Assembly (NCBI GenBank): GCA_032158295.1
Contig: CM063243.1
Coordinates: 1,116,001-1,180,000 of the forward strand
Source: Pycnopodia helianthoides
Taxonomy: Eukaryota > Echinodermata > Asteroidea > Forcipulatida > Asteriidae
DNA: 64,000 bases
Reading direction: 5' to 3'
Under the pieces are notes generated by a model. That model was not told where the DNA came from and did no database searches. It saw nothing but the letters and a program-made list of their open reading frames with translations. How positions within the stretch are numbered: the first letter of the stretch is position 1; each line of letters starts with the position of its first letter. Positions 1 to 11,692 of the stretch are shown piece after piece. The translations under genes were made by a program, and so were the position numbers.

Positions 1-653
1 TAAAGGCAAGGTCACGCTGCTTTTATTCATGCTTGATTAATGGATAATTTCAGGATAGTGAACAGAAAAGGGCCAGATAGGAACGGACAAGTATCTCATT
101 TTAAACCATCACTCAAAGTCAAATGCAATTAGGAATTTTAATCAAAGCTTGGCCAAATTACAGAATTCCTTTCGGTAATGATAATGGGTAAAAGTAAAGC
201 TGAGCAGTTGCCAAGTAAATTTATTGTATTCAAGCATTTTGTTTCATTTTTTTTAACTATCAAACACAACAGATAAAAATAAATATATCGTACCAGATTT
301 AAATGTCATAAAATTGCACTAGATGAATCAGGAATTTTTTTTTGCAAAAAACCAACAACAGATAAAAAAAAATTAAAAAAAGACACAGTGAAGACAGTGC
401 CTGCTGAAGGACTGCAAAAAAAACCCCAGACAATGGAAATTCCCACGTAACCGTTACTATGGCAATGACTTTGATTCTTATGTTGGAAACCCTGAATAAT
501 TTAAGGCTGAACAAGTTGGAGGAGTGTGAGGCAAGCAAACTGACATTTGGAGCCATATCAATGTCACGCAGAGCCTGATGTTAAAGATGATTTATCAACC
601 GAAAAATCCCGCCAAAAATGTTTTCCCTTGATGTTGTTTGGAAGTGGCCAATA

Positions 654-1048
654 TTAAAGGAACATTACAGAATTGTTTTTTGCTAACAAAACAGTTTCTG
701 GCAGTGTAAGCGCTTTATGTAATCCACCATATACATACAGTGAAAAACCTGTAGAAGTTTGAGATCGATCGGCCATCTGGGTCACGAGAAAATAGTGAAA
801 AACCGATTACACATTTGCATGAAATCATATAGATTCAACAAAGTGAATAAAACACTAACTGAGCGATAAACTCCAATCGGAAAATTAGTTTATTCATTTC
901 TCATCAAATATGGCATTTCAGACAAAAATATTTCAAGGGATGTTTTCTACTATCGTCATCATTAGACCGTGTAAGTTTTATGCAAATGTGTGATCAAAAA
1001 GTATATTTTACAAGTTTTTGTCTTACCAATTCTGTAATGTTCCTTTAA
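654..1048 (+). mobile_element. MITE family M1, copy 1 (395 bp)
   Basis: This is a non-autonomous inverted-repeat element bounded by TTAAAGGAACATTACAGAAT and its complement. Further copies lie at 16186-16580 (same orientation), 60796-61187 and 63239-63630 (opposite orientation), with a degenerate one at 56907-57243. Copies are about 392-395 bp and carry no coding capacity. The TTAA at both tips may be a target duplication or part of the terminal repeat; I cannot tell which. Bases 1-653 hold nothing I can support. Confidence 0.8.
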
Positions 1049-1189
1049 TTAAACTGAACAATTATCTCCTAAAATTAAAATATAACTATTTATCATGTTA
1101 CTCTCCACAAATTTGAGTTATCTGTCCGACCATGAAAACCATACATTGAAAACCGTGGTTCAACTTTTGTAGCCAACTCAAAAATACTG

Positions 1190-1480
1190 TGGGTGGTTGA
1201 GCCAAGCGGCCAAGAGTGTGGGTTCGAGTCCCGGTCTTGACACTTGTGTCCTTAAGCAAGACCTTCAACCATTACTGCTTCGCCCTTTCGGATGGGACAT
1301 AAAGCTGTAGGTCCCGTGTGTTGCATAATGCATGTCAAAGAACCCAGTTACACTTATCGCATATAAGAGAAGGGGGTTTGCTCTGGTGTTTCTGGCATTG
1401 GCTGCTATAGATGGATTGCAATACGCGTCATCGGCCGCCATCGTTGATGAATTGTGCACACGTGAAGAGCAATCATTGAC
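1190..1480 (+). mobile_element. tRNA-Leu-like SINE, body type a (head truncated)
   Basis: The sequence has a tRNA B box (GGTTCGAGTCC) followed by the common tail of this SINE group: GACACTTGTGTCC, then a type-a body reading CATAAAGCTGTAGGTCCCGTGTG. The same body is on the minus strand at 54740-55017 and 55335-55596. The 5' tRNA head is damaged here. A MITE-poor stretch with no recognisable gene follows to about 2010. Confidence 0.65.
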
Positions 1481-2015
1481 TGAGAGTCGTGCGTAGCGCG
1501 TACACGCGTGCACTTTTCCCATCGTTTTACATCAAAGATGGCGGTCAATGACGCGTATTGCAATCCATCTATTGTAGAGCTACACCTTATAAACCCTTAT
1601 AAGGTGCTACATAGGTCTCATAATTCAAAAATCTAAAAAAACATGCCTTTAAATGTTTCTCTTGGTTCAAGCGCCTCGAGTGCCTTATTGGTAGATACGT
1701 GCGCTAAATAAACCTCCAGCATTACCATTATTATTATTGTCACACGAGGTTGTTTTAGTTCAACAAATTAGTACATTCCATGCAGGTTATATATTTAGTC
1801 TTCTGAGTTGTGTTTAGTGTATATACAAACATATCCAGTCATGCATCATGTATAAAGGGCAGACCAGCCAGTGGCCAGGATGCATCATTGATTTTTCTAC
1901 TAACCTTTTCTACGGCTCATGTGCTAGCGTACTATTAGTACATGCAACTGATGCCCTCAGTTCTATCAAGTAACTATGTCCAATCAATACCAGACTCGAA
2001 ACAATACATTAGTCT

Positions 2016-2126
2016 TTTTGAGGTATGGTGGACACTGTAGGAGTGCATTGTTTGGTTTGGGTGTATGACAAATTTACCCAAACCTAATAGTGTCATAGTA
2101 TTGAGTCCACCATATCTCAAAATGGC
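2016..2126. mobile_element. Short MITE family M7, copy 1
   Basis: An element of about 115 bp with inverted ends TTTTGAGRTATGGTGGAC and GTCCACCATATCTCAAAA. A second copy lies at 26778-26896. The interior includes the shared stretch ACCCAAACCTAATAGTGT. There is no coding capacity. Bases 2130-2760 show nothing I can support. Confidence 0.65.
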
Positions 2127-2769
2127 TTATTGCGTCGGATACATCTTGTTTAAATATAAAAACTAGAAAGCGATAGTACAGAAATTTATCAACTGGTTAA
2201 TTGTTAATTCTAATTCGCCCCCTTTGTTTTGAGGAGGGAAGTTGTAGGAAAAAGGAATTGTTTATATTTCTATTAAATCAACTAAAAATGTGAAGGTTTG
2301 GGCATAATTCTGGGAAAGTTAAACAAGCTGTTTTGATTGGTTCCTGTCAGTCGATCAACCATGGGTCTCTTCAGGTTCTGCTTTGATTGGAACAATTTCA
2401 CATTTTTCACTCACGCCATATTTTAGATAATTACTTTTGTAAGATCTGTTGAGATTCTAAAATTATCATTTTCATTGCCTTGAAACAGTGAATTTGTGAC
2501 CGGCAGGCAGTTAGTTTAACAATTAGGCCCTTTATCTATGTCATGTGAAACTTGTCTGTACAGATCTCCATATCAATAGATGTCTAGCATCCATTTTCAG
2601 CACTAACCAACCAGTGTTACATTTCACATCTCAGGAAAAAAAAAAAACACAGACTGTAGTGTCTCTGTATCTAATCAGATGTGAAAATACACCTCTATGA
2701 GATTCAAGCAATGCACAATGGAGGCTGTATCGAACACGCATGGCCTTGGTTGCTAGTTTTCTCTCACAT

Positions 2770-2935
2770 GTCATAGTGTTAGCCAGAGGGGTGTCTGGGT
2801 GTCTTTTGGACACCCTGTTTTATCTGTCATTTACATGTAAATGTATTGTTAGTGAACAATTTGGACACCCAGTTTTTAAATTTCCAGCAAATTTTGATAC
2901 CATTTCATCAAATCCTGGCTAAAACCTTGTGCATG
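2770..2935 (+). repeat. Dispersed repeat M8, copy 1
   Basis: This segment matches the minus strand of 14080-14215, sharing GGGTGTC, TTTCCAGCAAATTT and the end AATCCTGGCT. It is a dispersed element of about 150 bp. The type is unknown and there is no coding capacity. Confidence 0.6.
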
Positions 2936-3151
2936 AAGCAATACTATAAATGTAATACTAAGAAGAAGAATTGATAAATGGAGAGAAACAATTTAATAAA
3001 GCTAAATGGAACTTCCATTAAAGGCTGGCCGTTAACGTTAAATGTGCTCACTGACAAAGTTGTCAAACAAAGTTATGGATGGATGAAAGTGAAGGTAGCG
3101 TTGAAAAAATAAACACTGAATGGAAAATCATTCATAATTTGGGGTTGAACA

Positions 3152-3260
3152 AAGAAATTGACCAGAGCGGGATTTGAACCAACGACCTCTGGATTAACGT
3201 ACCGGCGCTCTACCAACTGAGCTATCTATAGCCCTATGTGGCGGTCTCCCTATTTTGTCA
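3152..3260 (-). mobile_element. tRNA-Asn-like SINE, copy 1
   Basis: On the minus strand there is a tRNA-like A box (TAGCTCAGTTGGTAGAGCG) and B box (GGTTCAAATCC) separated by an anticodon-like arm containing GTTAA. The 5' and 3' acceptor strands do not pair well, and the same unit with the same flanks (GGGAGACCGCC upstream, TTTGTTCAACCCC downstream) recurs at 5540-5665, 19040-19170 and 23035-23100. This points to a tRNA-derived SINE and not a functional tRNA gene. The flanking 3260-3480 shares sequence with the other copies. Confidence 0.7.
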
Positions 3261-3654
3261 ATATCTTTGTTTGGGGGGAGGTGGGTGGTCAGTCAGAAGC
3301 CATACAACAGTTAACTGCTGTGTAGCCAGTAATCACACCCAAGTTTATGATACAACCTGGGAAGCGGCAGCCAGGGGATCACCTTAAGGGGATGCAACTT
3401 TTGTATTTCAAATGTAAAGTAATAAACCACAAGCCAGCCAATTTCCCTTGTGTTTTATTACTTGACATTTGAAATAGAAAAAATCATTCAATTACATGGT
3501 TTACACCACCAAACAAAATTGTGAAACAAAGTTTTTCCACCTCACTTGCAAATCGCATTGTGAATTCTTAAGGTGTTGAGCATTTTTCAGTTAAGTTAGT
3601 CGTCCAACCAAGTTCTCTCATTAGACTAGTGGGTGCATCAATACTTTGGTTTGT

Positions 3655-4190
3655 TTTAAGGCAAAGTTTACCTTTGGTTTTTTGAATGGTTTGATTGTTG
3701 TAATCCTATATAAACGTAGATATATACAAACTAACCTGTGAAAATTTCATTTCAAAAGTTGGTAGCACTTTTGAGATATCTGGAGCGGTTATGTCCACGC
3801 AGGAAGAGAAATATTTCATGCATGAACTGTTTCTCAGATTGAAATTTGTTTTATACACCTTCTCTAAAACCACATTCCTTAGAATGTGGTTTTAGAGAAA
3901 GGGAATAAAACCTTTGGTGATTGCTCCAAAAACCAAAGACCATAAAAGAAGGCAATTGTATCTTAAAATATGTTATATATTTAGTATCAAGAGCTGCAGT
4001 GCTTCTTACCAAGTAAGTTTTTATGGTCATTAGTTTTTGGAGTATGGGGTCATTAGTTTTTGGAGTAATTACCAAAGGTATATATACCCTCCCTTTAAAA
4101 AAACAACACATTTCTATTAAATTTATCCAATGGTCCAATGAGTACATTAATCCCCATACCTCTCTAGTTTCTAATACTCTCACCATATAA
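3655..4190 (+). mobile_element. MITE family M3, copy 1 with flanking duplication
   Basis: The core matches 5714-6115, 32086-32464 and 62812-63148. Shared landmarks are a TTTGGTTTTTGGAACGGTTTGA-like end, a block reading GTGAAAATTTCATTTCAAAA, and a TATGTCCACGCAGGAAGA-like block. This copy is disrupted internally by an inverted duplication of TTTCTCTAAAACCACATTC near 3860-3900. Confidence 0.6.
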
Positions 4191-4399
4191 CCACACTGTG
4201 ATGGTCACATTTTAGAAGAAAAAAAAAGTGTTGAAATTAGTGTGAGGGATTTTGTGCCTGGGCATATCATGCTTATTGCGATTGCAGCAACCAAAATAAA
4301 CAACAGCAATTTGTTGAGTCTTCAAATGCTATCACCTCAACTTGAAGGCATATCAGACAGAAATATTTCTTTGAATGAAGGATTGGTACTTGTTTGCAT

Positions 4400-5245
4400 T
4401 TTAGAATCAATGAGCTTTCACTTTCAGATGGAAATATTTCTCTGGAGGATTGGTACTGGCATGAACCTTAGAATCAGTGAGCTTTCAGATGGAAATATTT
4501 CTTTGGAGGATTGGTACTGGTATAAACTTTAGAATCAGCCAGCTTTCAGATGGAAATATTTCTCTGGAGGATTAGTACTGGTATGAACTTTAGAATCAGT
4601 GAGCTTTCAGATGGAAATATTTCTCTGGAGGATTGGTACTGGTATGAACTTTAGAATCAGTGAGTTTTCAAATTGAAATATTTCTTTGGATGATTGGTAC
4701 TGGTATGAACTTTAGAATCAGTGAGCTTTCAGAGGAAAATATTTCTCTGGAGGATTGGTACTGGTATGAACCTTAGAATCAGTGAGCTTTCAGATGGAAA
4801 TATTTTTATGGAGGATTGGTACTGGTATGAACTTTAAAATCAGTGAGCTTTCAGATGGAAATATTTTTATGGAGGATTGGTACTGGTATGAACTTTAGAA
4901 TCAGTGAGCTTTCAGATGGAAATATTTCTCTGGAGGATTGGTACTGGTATGAACCTTAGAATCAGTCAGCTTTCAGATGGAAATATTTCTCTGGAGGATT
5001 GGTACTGGTATGAACTTTATAATCAGTGAGCTTTCAGATGGAAATATTTCTCTGGAGGATTGGTACTGGTGTGAACTTTAAAATCAGTGAGCTTTCAGAT
5101 GGAAATATTTCTCTGGAGGATTGGTACTGGTTTGAATTTTAATCAGATGGAAATATTTCTTTGAAGGCCTGGTACTGGTGTTTTAGAATCAATGACCTTT
5201 CAACCTTTCAGATGGAAATATTTTTATGGAGGATTGATACTGGTA
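4400..5245 (+). repeat. Minisatellite, about 61-bp unit, about 13 copies
   Basis: Tandem units of AGAATCAGTGAGCTTTCAG, then ATGGAAATATTTCTCTGGAG, then GATTGGTACTGGTATGAACTT. Copies differ by single substitutions such as CTCTGG/TTATGG and GGTATG/GGTTTG, and some are shortened at the right end. Some units read through as short ORFs, but the period is not a multiple of three and nothing suggests a protein. Confidence 0.9.
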
Positions 5246-5539
5246 TGAACATTAGAATCAGTGAGCTACATTCAGCAGCTATCCAGGTCATTAATAATGC
5301 ACAGATACATGTTCTCTACTCTGGCAGTGCATTGGTCTGTGTAGGATTGGAATACTTCCAAAGGCAGAAGCACACACTGAGTATAAATCAGGTTAAATTG
5401 TACCAGTCAGTTTTAGACAAACACTCGTGATGCAGGAACCCTGGATGCCAACTCATGTTCAGGTTTAAAGGGAAGGGTCCCTGGCCACATGGCAGTTACA
5501 GGCTGTATGGCTTCTGACTGGCACCCCGAATAAAGATTC

Positions 5540-5665
5540 TGACAAAATAGGGAGACCGCCAACATAGGGCTAGATAGCTCAGTTGGTAGAGCGCCGGTCC
5601 GTTAATCCGGAGGTCGTTGGTTCAAATCCCGCTCTAGTCAATTTTTCTTTGTTCAACCCCATACT
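5540..5665 (+). mobile_element. tRNA-Asn-like SINE, copy 2
   Basis: The tRNA-like part spans roughly 5567-5640. It has A box TAGCTCAGTTGGTAGAGCG, loop CCGTTAA with anticodon GTT, and B box GGTTCAAATCC. The position before the anticodon is C where real tRNAs have T, and the acceptor strands mismatch. A repeated flank (ATAGGGAGACCGCC) shared with other copies marks it as a SINE. Confidence 0.75.
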
Positions 5666-5713
5666 ATTTGAAATTCACCCGGTCAGTTTCCCTTGTGGTT
5701 CATTACTTGACGT

Positions 5714-6115
5714 TTAAAGGGAAGGTATACGTTTGGTAATCACTCTTAAAATTAATGGCAATAAAAACTTGCTTGGTTAGAAGTTAGAAGTACAGCAGCT
5801 TTCGATAGTATAAAGCATTTTGAGAATCATTTCACTTTGGAGTAATGTGGCTATGGACAAATATATCAGTTTTTATCAGAACAAATTTGAATCTGAGAAG
5901 GAATTCTGTCAGAAACGGATCTCAGATTGTGTATTCCAATTGCGGATCATTCTTCCTGCCTGGACATAACCGCTCCAGATTTTCGGCGATATCTCAAAAA
6001 TGCTACCACATTTTGAAATTATATTTTCACAGGGAAGTTGTATTGTATATATCTACATTTTAATAGGATTAAAACAATCGAACGGTTCCAAAAACCAAAG
6101 GTATAGGTTCCCTTT
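5714..6115 (+). mobile_element. MITE family M3, copy 2
   Basis: An inverted-repeat element with ends TTTAAAGGGAAGGTATAC and GTATAGGTTCCCTTTAA. It is related to 62812-63148 (opposite orientation), 3655-4190 and 32086-32464. There is no coding capacity. Confidence 0.7.
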
Positions 6116-6336
6116 AACCCTCTTGCTGTCTGACCTTTCAATACCATTCAAGTGGTTTTGAATGATAGATAAACTATGCCAGCCAGAATCATGATACCAT
6201 GAGGGAATGCATGTGCACAGTTAGTTCTGTGCACAGGTTGTGCCACAGTACACAACCTTGGCAGTCGAATGGTTTCAAATGGTTGGTCAACTCACTGGAA
6301 AATGTTGCCAAGAGTCACTGACAGTAGAAGGGTTAG
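6115..6336 (+). mobile_element. Repeat family M4, copy 1
   Basis: An element of about 225 bp bounded by TAACCCTCTTGCTGTCTGAC and TGACAGTAGAAGGGTTA. Other copies are at 22633-22855, 23103-23328, 37631-37862 (reverse), and in a tandem array at 39879-40720 (reverse). It contains the internal self-complementary stretch ACAGTTAGTTCTGTGCACAG. No gene is seen between 6337 and 6628. Confidence 0.8.
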
Positions 6337-6628
6337 AGCTCATAAATCTATACAGCATTGTACACAAACTGTTAATATCCCATGCCTAATGATATGTTTG
6401 TGACAAACTCAATTATGACCCTGGGTCATCACACACTGGTTCAGCCGCTGATTCATTTGCACTTTAACTGACACCGATGTTAAGTTCTCATGATTTACCA
6501 CAGACTTCCGACTTCCTTATTATTTGGAAAATATTCAACATCCTGCCATGACATTTCTTGAAACTCGCAGGGAACAATTTTCATTGCATAATCTTTTCCT
6601 CTTTCCAGTGGTTGTCCCTTAGTCTATC

Positions 6629-6995
6629 TTAACCCTAACAGACTAGACCCTTGGGTAGACAAACTGCCCCAAATCCTTCGATATCCTATTAAAGTTGTCA
6701 TAAACCTAAAGTGCCCAAATCCTTCGATATCCTTACATAAAAGGTCAAAAAAGCCCAAAACCTTCAGAATCCTATTTTGGCTAAGCTGCATAATACCTAA
6801 AACCTTCAAAATACTCCAATGTAAAAACAGCCCGATAGCCCAAGTCCTGCGAAATCCTACCCTAACAAAAACTCATTTTAGCCCAAACCCTTCGAAATCC
6901 TCTTGTGTTGCAGATCTCTAATAGCCCAAATCCTTCGCAATCCTGCACTTTGGCAATGAAGATATTGTAGGACTTGGGTTCTATAGGGTTAAGGG
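6629..6995. repeat. Degenerate short repeat array (CCCAAATCCTTCGATATCCT)
   Basis: The motif AGCCCAAATCCTTCGATATCCT-like recurs at least six times in about 300 bp at irregular spacing of 40-60 bp. The array is bounded by the inverted ends TTAACCCTAACAG (6629) and TATAGGGTTAAGG (about 6980), so it may be the interior of a small inverted-repeat element. Confidence 0.65.
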
Positions 6996-6999
6996 ACAT

Positions 7000-8096
7000 G
7001 TACATCTTTGATGGTGTTTCAAATGAATAAATAGCGGAAGCTAATTTTAGTCAACATTCATTTCGGGGACATGAATTTATTTTGGTTCGTTAAATCTCAA
7101 TGTTTAAAAAATTTGATGAAAATTCTTTTTGAATCTCAGAATTTGAAGCAGGCGTATGATTACAGGCAGAATGCGTAAGCGCGGTAAACCATCCATGCTA
7201 CTTGACCTTACAAGACGTGAAAACACGTCTGGAATAAAAGACTATAGGCTCTCAGGATAGGAGGGCCTTCAAACACAGAGCAGCAATTTGCATAAATATT
7301 TATGAACGATTGGAGATTGAAGAGTCCCGAGGCTCTCCAGAAGACACATTCGGATATTAAAAAACATAAAAGGCAAGCAATTTAACCCCCAGGACGTTAT
7401 CCATTCATTTCTGCTTCAACAAAGAAGGTTAAATTTACAAAAAAAAAAGCTTTCAATGGTGGCCGTCACCTCAGTGGTAACCCTGACAGTGGTGCCATGT
7501 TGGCAACTTGATGTACAGATGTATCTGGTATATGAAGCAGTAGAAGTTCTGACATTCAAGGTGCTCTGATGATAAGTGATGCAAATACAGGAGGCAGTAG
7601 CCAAGACCTAGCATGCAATGGTGCTAATGAACACACAGCCGGTCCGTTCTCAATGTACAGACTATCTGAGCTGGATTCTTCCCAGGATTTTTAAGAACTG
7701 TGGGGGGGGGGGCTTTCTGGACCCAAATTTTGGATGTTTGGCCACAGAACACTGAATTGAAACGAGGTCCTCCGAATGTTTTTACTTGGTGGTTTATCTT
7801 TGGTTTGAAAAGCTCTACTGTGCATGTGTAATCTAGGGCATTCTAAATGGTGTCATCTTGATGATTGTTGTGAATTTGATCTCAAGTCCCCCTCCCCTCC
7901 CCCCCAAAAAAATAAAAATAAAAATTATAACAACAATAGTAATAATAATAGGCCTATTACAAAAATAAAATAAATAAAAAATATTAAAAAACATTAATAA
8001 AAAATAATTAAAAATAAGACATTTTTGTTTGGCATATCGGCCCAAATTGGCACGTATCAGCCTGCAAATTCGCGCATCTTGGCCCAATACGCTAGC
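7000..8096. other. Gene-poor stretch with low-complexity A/T tract
   Basis: No gene is recognised here. There is a G-run near 7705 and an A/T-rich low-complexity tract at 7895-8020 (AATAATAAT and AAATAAAA blocks). The remainder is unassigned. Confidence 0.5.
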
Positions 8097-8140
8097 TTGT
8101 GCATAAAGAGAACCCTGCAGAGTATCCCATTATGAGGATG

Positions 8141-8395
8141 GTGTACACATGTGGTGATGTGCGATTACGCAGCATGAAAGAGTAAGAATAAACCAGTCAG
8201 GCGTGACCGGGGCGCGCACCAGCACGATGCAAGCCCTGGCCGCGCCAGTCTCGTATTCCTGAAACCATCCTGTGTGCTGTGCCCCTCCTTTGAGTTTCCT
8301 TCAGCGCCCAGCCTTCAGCGGTGTGCCCCACTCCTTGACATAGGCTTCTCATTGAATGCTGCTAAAGGCTGAACCCCATAGCGCCATTCACAACA
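8141..8395 (+). mobile_element. Possible LTR end followed by a primer-binding-like site
   Basis: A candidate retroviral-type LTR begins near TGTACACATG, carries AATAAA at about 8190, and ends at CACAACA (8395). Directly after it, TTGGCGACGAGGATTAA resembles the primer-binding sites of some Gypsy-type LTR elements. Only a short degenerate stretch follows, with no gag or pol, and no partner LTR was seen. If real, it is a heavily deleted copy. Confidence 0.35.
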
Positions 8396-8971
8396 TTGGC
8401 GACGAGGATTAATTGTTGCGTGCAATTAGAAGAAAAAAAATCTTTCAAAAATTTACGAAATACTCCTTGTCCAAATTTGACGTGGACAAATTCTATTTTT
8501 GCTTTGTGAAGGGCATGGCATACCACACGGTGGAAATTCCAAACGTGCGAGCTCCCCGCCTTTTGTAGCAAAATTTTGTATTCATTTAATGTTCACTTTC
8601 GGCAATTATCATCATATCTCAGCAAGTCCGGCGTTCGTTGAGTTTGCAATTTCATCAATATATTTGTAGCTAGGTCTTTATGCTTCTTGTTATCTTTGGT
8701 GGTAACCCTATGTGTTTTATATTGTATAAATCTTAATGAAGTCTGCTATAAACCTATGTGAGCTTCGGCATGCGTTTTAAAAATAAAAGAGCTTTACGTT
8801 TTACTGAAAAGGCGCGTCTTTAACTACCAAATCATTTTACTGCTAGTCAGGTCAAACTGTCGTGCATCACTCCCGACAGTAGGGCTGGCAGTAACAAGCG
8901 AGTGATACGGTGTAAACCATTTTCAATTGTAGCAGATTTCGGCGCAATTTGTAAAGTATTATTATTAATAT

Positions 8972-9362
8972 TATGTTAATTGCCCCACCAAGGCCATGAG
9001 CATAAACAAAGCATCTGTAAAACAATTAAATACCTTATCGGGTATTGGGGCAAAGTTTGCCGAAATTATTGTTTCGATAAGATCTAAGATCTGTGATAAT
9101 TGGCGACTTTCATGAATTTCCAGCACTCCAAACAAAACTGAATAAGCTACATAAAAAGGGTTTGATTTTAATCGAATACACCGCAACTCTTCCATCAGAC
9201 CAGACCTCCCAAGTAACGGTTCTGTTACTGTACCACCCAAAAAACAAACGGAAACTGTGGACCCTATGTTTCCTCTGATTAAACAAATGGGTGAATTGGG
9301 GAAAAATCATGCAAGAAAACAGTGTAGCCATAACGGCAGCCATTAACAAACTTAAAATTCAG
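8972..9362 (+). pseudogene. Relic coding region with helix-hairpin-helix motif, 5' part
   Basis: On the plus strand, from ATG at about 8998, a 40-residue stretch (INKASVKQLNTLSGIGAKF, then AEIIVSIRSK) matches the ComEA-type HhH pattern of a helix, a GIG hairpin and a second helix, as used for non-specific DNA binding. It runs into TGA at about 9115. A second open stretch from ATG 9309 encodes the coiled-coil-like QENSVAITAAINKL and then enters the minisatellite. The frames are not continuous, so this is a degraded gene or transposon ORF. No RT or transposase domain is visible. Confidence 0.45.
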
Positions 9363-10437
9363 TCACAGCAGTCTGAAAATCATCTAGCCAATCTAATAAA
9401 GAGTGAAAATCACAGCAGTCTGAAAATCATCTAGCCAATCTAATAAAGAGTGAAAATCACAGCAGTCTGAAAATCATCTAGCCAATCTAATAAAGAGTGA
9501 AAATCACAGCAGTCTGAAAATCATCTAGCCAATCTAATAAAGAGTGAAAATCACAGCAGTCTGAAAATCATCTAGCCAATCTAATAAAGAGTGAAAATCA
9601 CAGCAGTCTGAAAATCATCTAGCCAATCTAATAAAGAGTGAAAATCACAGCAGTCTGAAAATCATCTAGCCAATCTAATAAAGGGTGAAAATCACAGCTG
9701 TCTGAAATTCATCTAGCCAATCTAATAAAGAGTGAAAATCACAGCAGTCTGAAAATCATCTAGCCAATCTAATAAAGAGTGAAAATCACAGCAGTCTGAA
9801 AATCATCTAGCCAATCTAATAAAGAGTGAAAATCACAGCAGTCTGAAAATCATCTAGCCAATCTAATAAAGAGTGAAAATCACAGCAGTCTGAAAATCAT
9901 CTAGCCAATCTAATAAAGAGTGAAAATCACAGCAGTCTGAAAATCATCTAGCCAATCTAATAAAGAGTGAAAATCACAGCAGTCTGAAAATCATCTAGCC
10001 AATCTAATAAAGAGTGAAAATCACAGCAGTCTGAAAATCATCTAGCCAATCTAATAAAGGGTGAAAATCACAGCTGTCTGAAATTCATCTAGCCAATCTA
10101 ATAAAGAGTGAAAATCACAGCAGTCTGAAAATCATCTAGCCAATCTAATAAAGAGTGAAAATCACAGCAGTCTGAAAATCATCTAGCCAATCTAATAAAG
10201 AGTGAAAATCACAGCAGTCTGAAAATCATCTAGCCAATCTAATAAAGAGTGAAAATCACAGCAGTCTGAAAATCATCTAGCCAATCTAATAAAGAGTGAA
10301 AATCACAGCAGTCTGAAAATCATCTAGCCAATCTAATAAAGAGTGAAAATCACAGCAGTCTGAAAATCATCTAGCCAATCTAATAAAGAGTGAAAATCAC
10401 AGCAGTCTGAAAATCATCTAGCCAATCTAATAAAGAG
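9363..10437 (+). repeat. 47-bp minisatellite, about 23 copies, with an 8-unit higher-order period
   Basis: The unit is AGCAGTCTGAAAATCATCTA, then GCCAATCTAATAAAGAGTG, then AAAATCAC, and copies are nearly identical. A variant pair (AAGGGTG with CAGCTGTCTGAAATTC) occurs at 9681 and again at 10057, exactly 376 bp (8 x 47) apart, so a block of eight units was itself duplicated. The first unit continues the upstream reading frame (SENHLANLIKSENHSSL), but 47 is not a multiple of three, so the frame is lost at the second unit. Confidence 0.95.
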
Positions 10438-10440
10438 TGA

Positions 10441-10748
10441 CACAATGCCTCATGGTGTGACTGCACAAATTGAAATTCCCGCTGTACAGCTTGAATCACT
10501 GGATATAAAACCCCAACTTAGCCAAAATCCTACACCCCAGCACATTACAATTGAGCAAACAGGCTGAAGGTGATTAAAGAAAAAAGCCCCACCTCTGCCA
10601 GCACATCTATTGAATCCAGCCCAAAAAGCACATTCCAAAGGAAAGCCTAGCATTGGTAATCCAGTAACAATGGCAACCACTGACAATGACAGCACTACTG
10701 CTAGTCAACAATCAATAGCTCCTGGGTCTGACTTATTACAGTACCTTT
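10441..10748 (+). pseudogene. Relic coding region, 3' part
   Basis: After the minisatellite, two plus-strand open stretches look protein-like. One begins at ATG 10446 (PHGVTAQIEIPAVQLESLDI) and ends in TGA at about 10566. The other, in a different frame (KKKAPPLPAHLLNPAQKAHS onward), runs to TAA at about 10749. The composition is Q/P/S/T-rich and uncharged, like a linker. I read it as the continuation of the HhH-containing relic; the link is inference. Confidence 0.35.
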
Positions 10749-10749
10749 A

Positions 10750-11692
10750 AACATTTACAATTGCATTCAGTCTGAATGTCATTATTTGTCAGTGTTTATT
10801 TCAGGGTTCTTCTAACATCAAGCCATGTACTCAGTGAATATCAACATTTCAATCCCATTGAAATGAAAGTCAACCAGGATGTGAAAGCAGTCCGTCAATT
10901 TATGTTCACTTTTCACAGCAAAGACATATTTATTCTTGACGGGTTTTATGGTATTATTTACTTACACTACTAAATAAATCAACGAAATGGATGACTGATT
11001 CAGGCATGCAACTGTAATGTAACTTCACCAAAAAAGAGGAAATTACACAATTTAAAAGATTTTGTACAGTATTTTTCAATTTTGAATGGTAAAACTGAGA
11101 ATGAAAAAAGAGGAAATCAGCTGATCCGAGGAAAAGTTGCATGCCTGCCGATTATGATATAGGGAGGTTTTACAACTGAATCCAAAGGAAAGAAAGAAAC
11201 ATTGTGAGCAAATTAAACCAAAACATGTTTACATTTTTGCGTGAAAACTGTAGAAATGGGTACTTCCATTTTCATGATTGTTTGCAGTTAGTTTTCATAT
11301 TTTTTTTCAAATTTTATAATTCTTATTTCTAACTCTCAAGCCTTGTATGGTCACAAAGAGCAGGCGATATTCAAACGTAATTTTCAAAAATGTTCAATGA
11401 TTGATTGAAAATTTTCAACATCAATGGTCGATTGCTAAGGACCAAGTTCTGACTTTCCCACTATAGTGCCTTTATTTATTCACTCTTGTATAGTTTCTTG
11501 TAAAGCGTTGTGGTACTCGGTGTAAGAGCGCTCTATAAATGCCCGTTATTGTTAAAAAATAGTTTGTACCTACGGGTCATAAAGGCAATCTGATCCTTTT
11601 TAAATGCAGGAGCAATTAACATGATACAATTGAATCTGATCGATTGTTGTTTGTTTGCAGTTTGTCTTTTTGTTTGTGTTTATAATTCTCAC
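10750..11692. other. No gene seen
   Basis: A/T-rich sequence without coding signal. The motif TTGTAAAGCGTTGTGGTACT, then AGAGCGCTCTATAAATGCC, near 11500-11550 resembles the 3' ends of LINE or SINE copies, but no body is attached. Confidence 0.4.

Noticed and set aside
3159..3233. Functional tRNA-Asn gene on the minus strand (and at 5567-5640)
   Set aside because: Promoter boxes are good, but the acceptor strands do not pair, position 33 is C in the second copy, and the same flanking sequence recurs with each copy. It is a SINE.
4242..5430. ORFs across the 61-bp minisatellite
   Set aside because: The period is not a multiple of three and the peptides are only restatements of the repeat.
9363..10437. 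CRISPR array
   Set aside because: The 47-bp units abut with no variable spacers, in an animal genome; it is a minisatellite.
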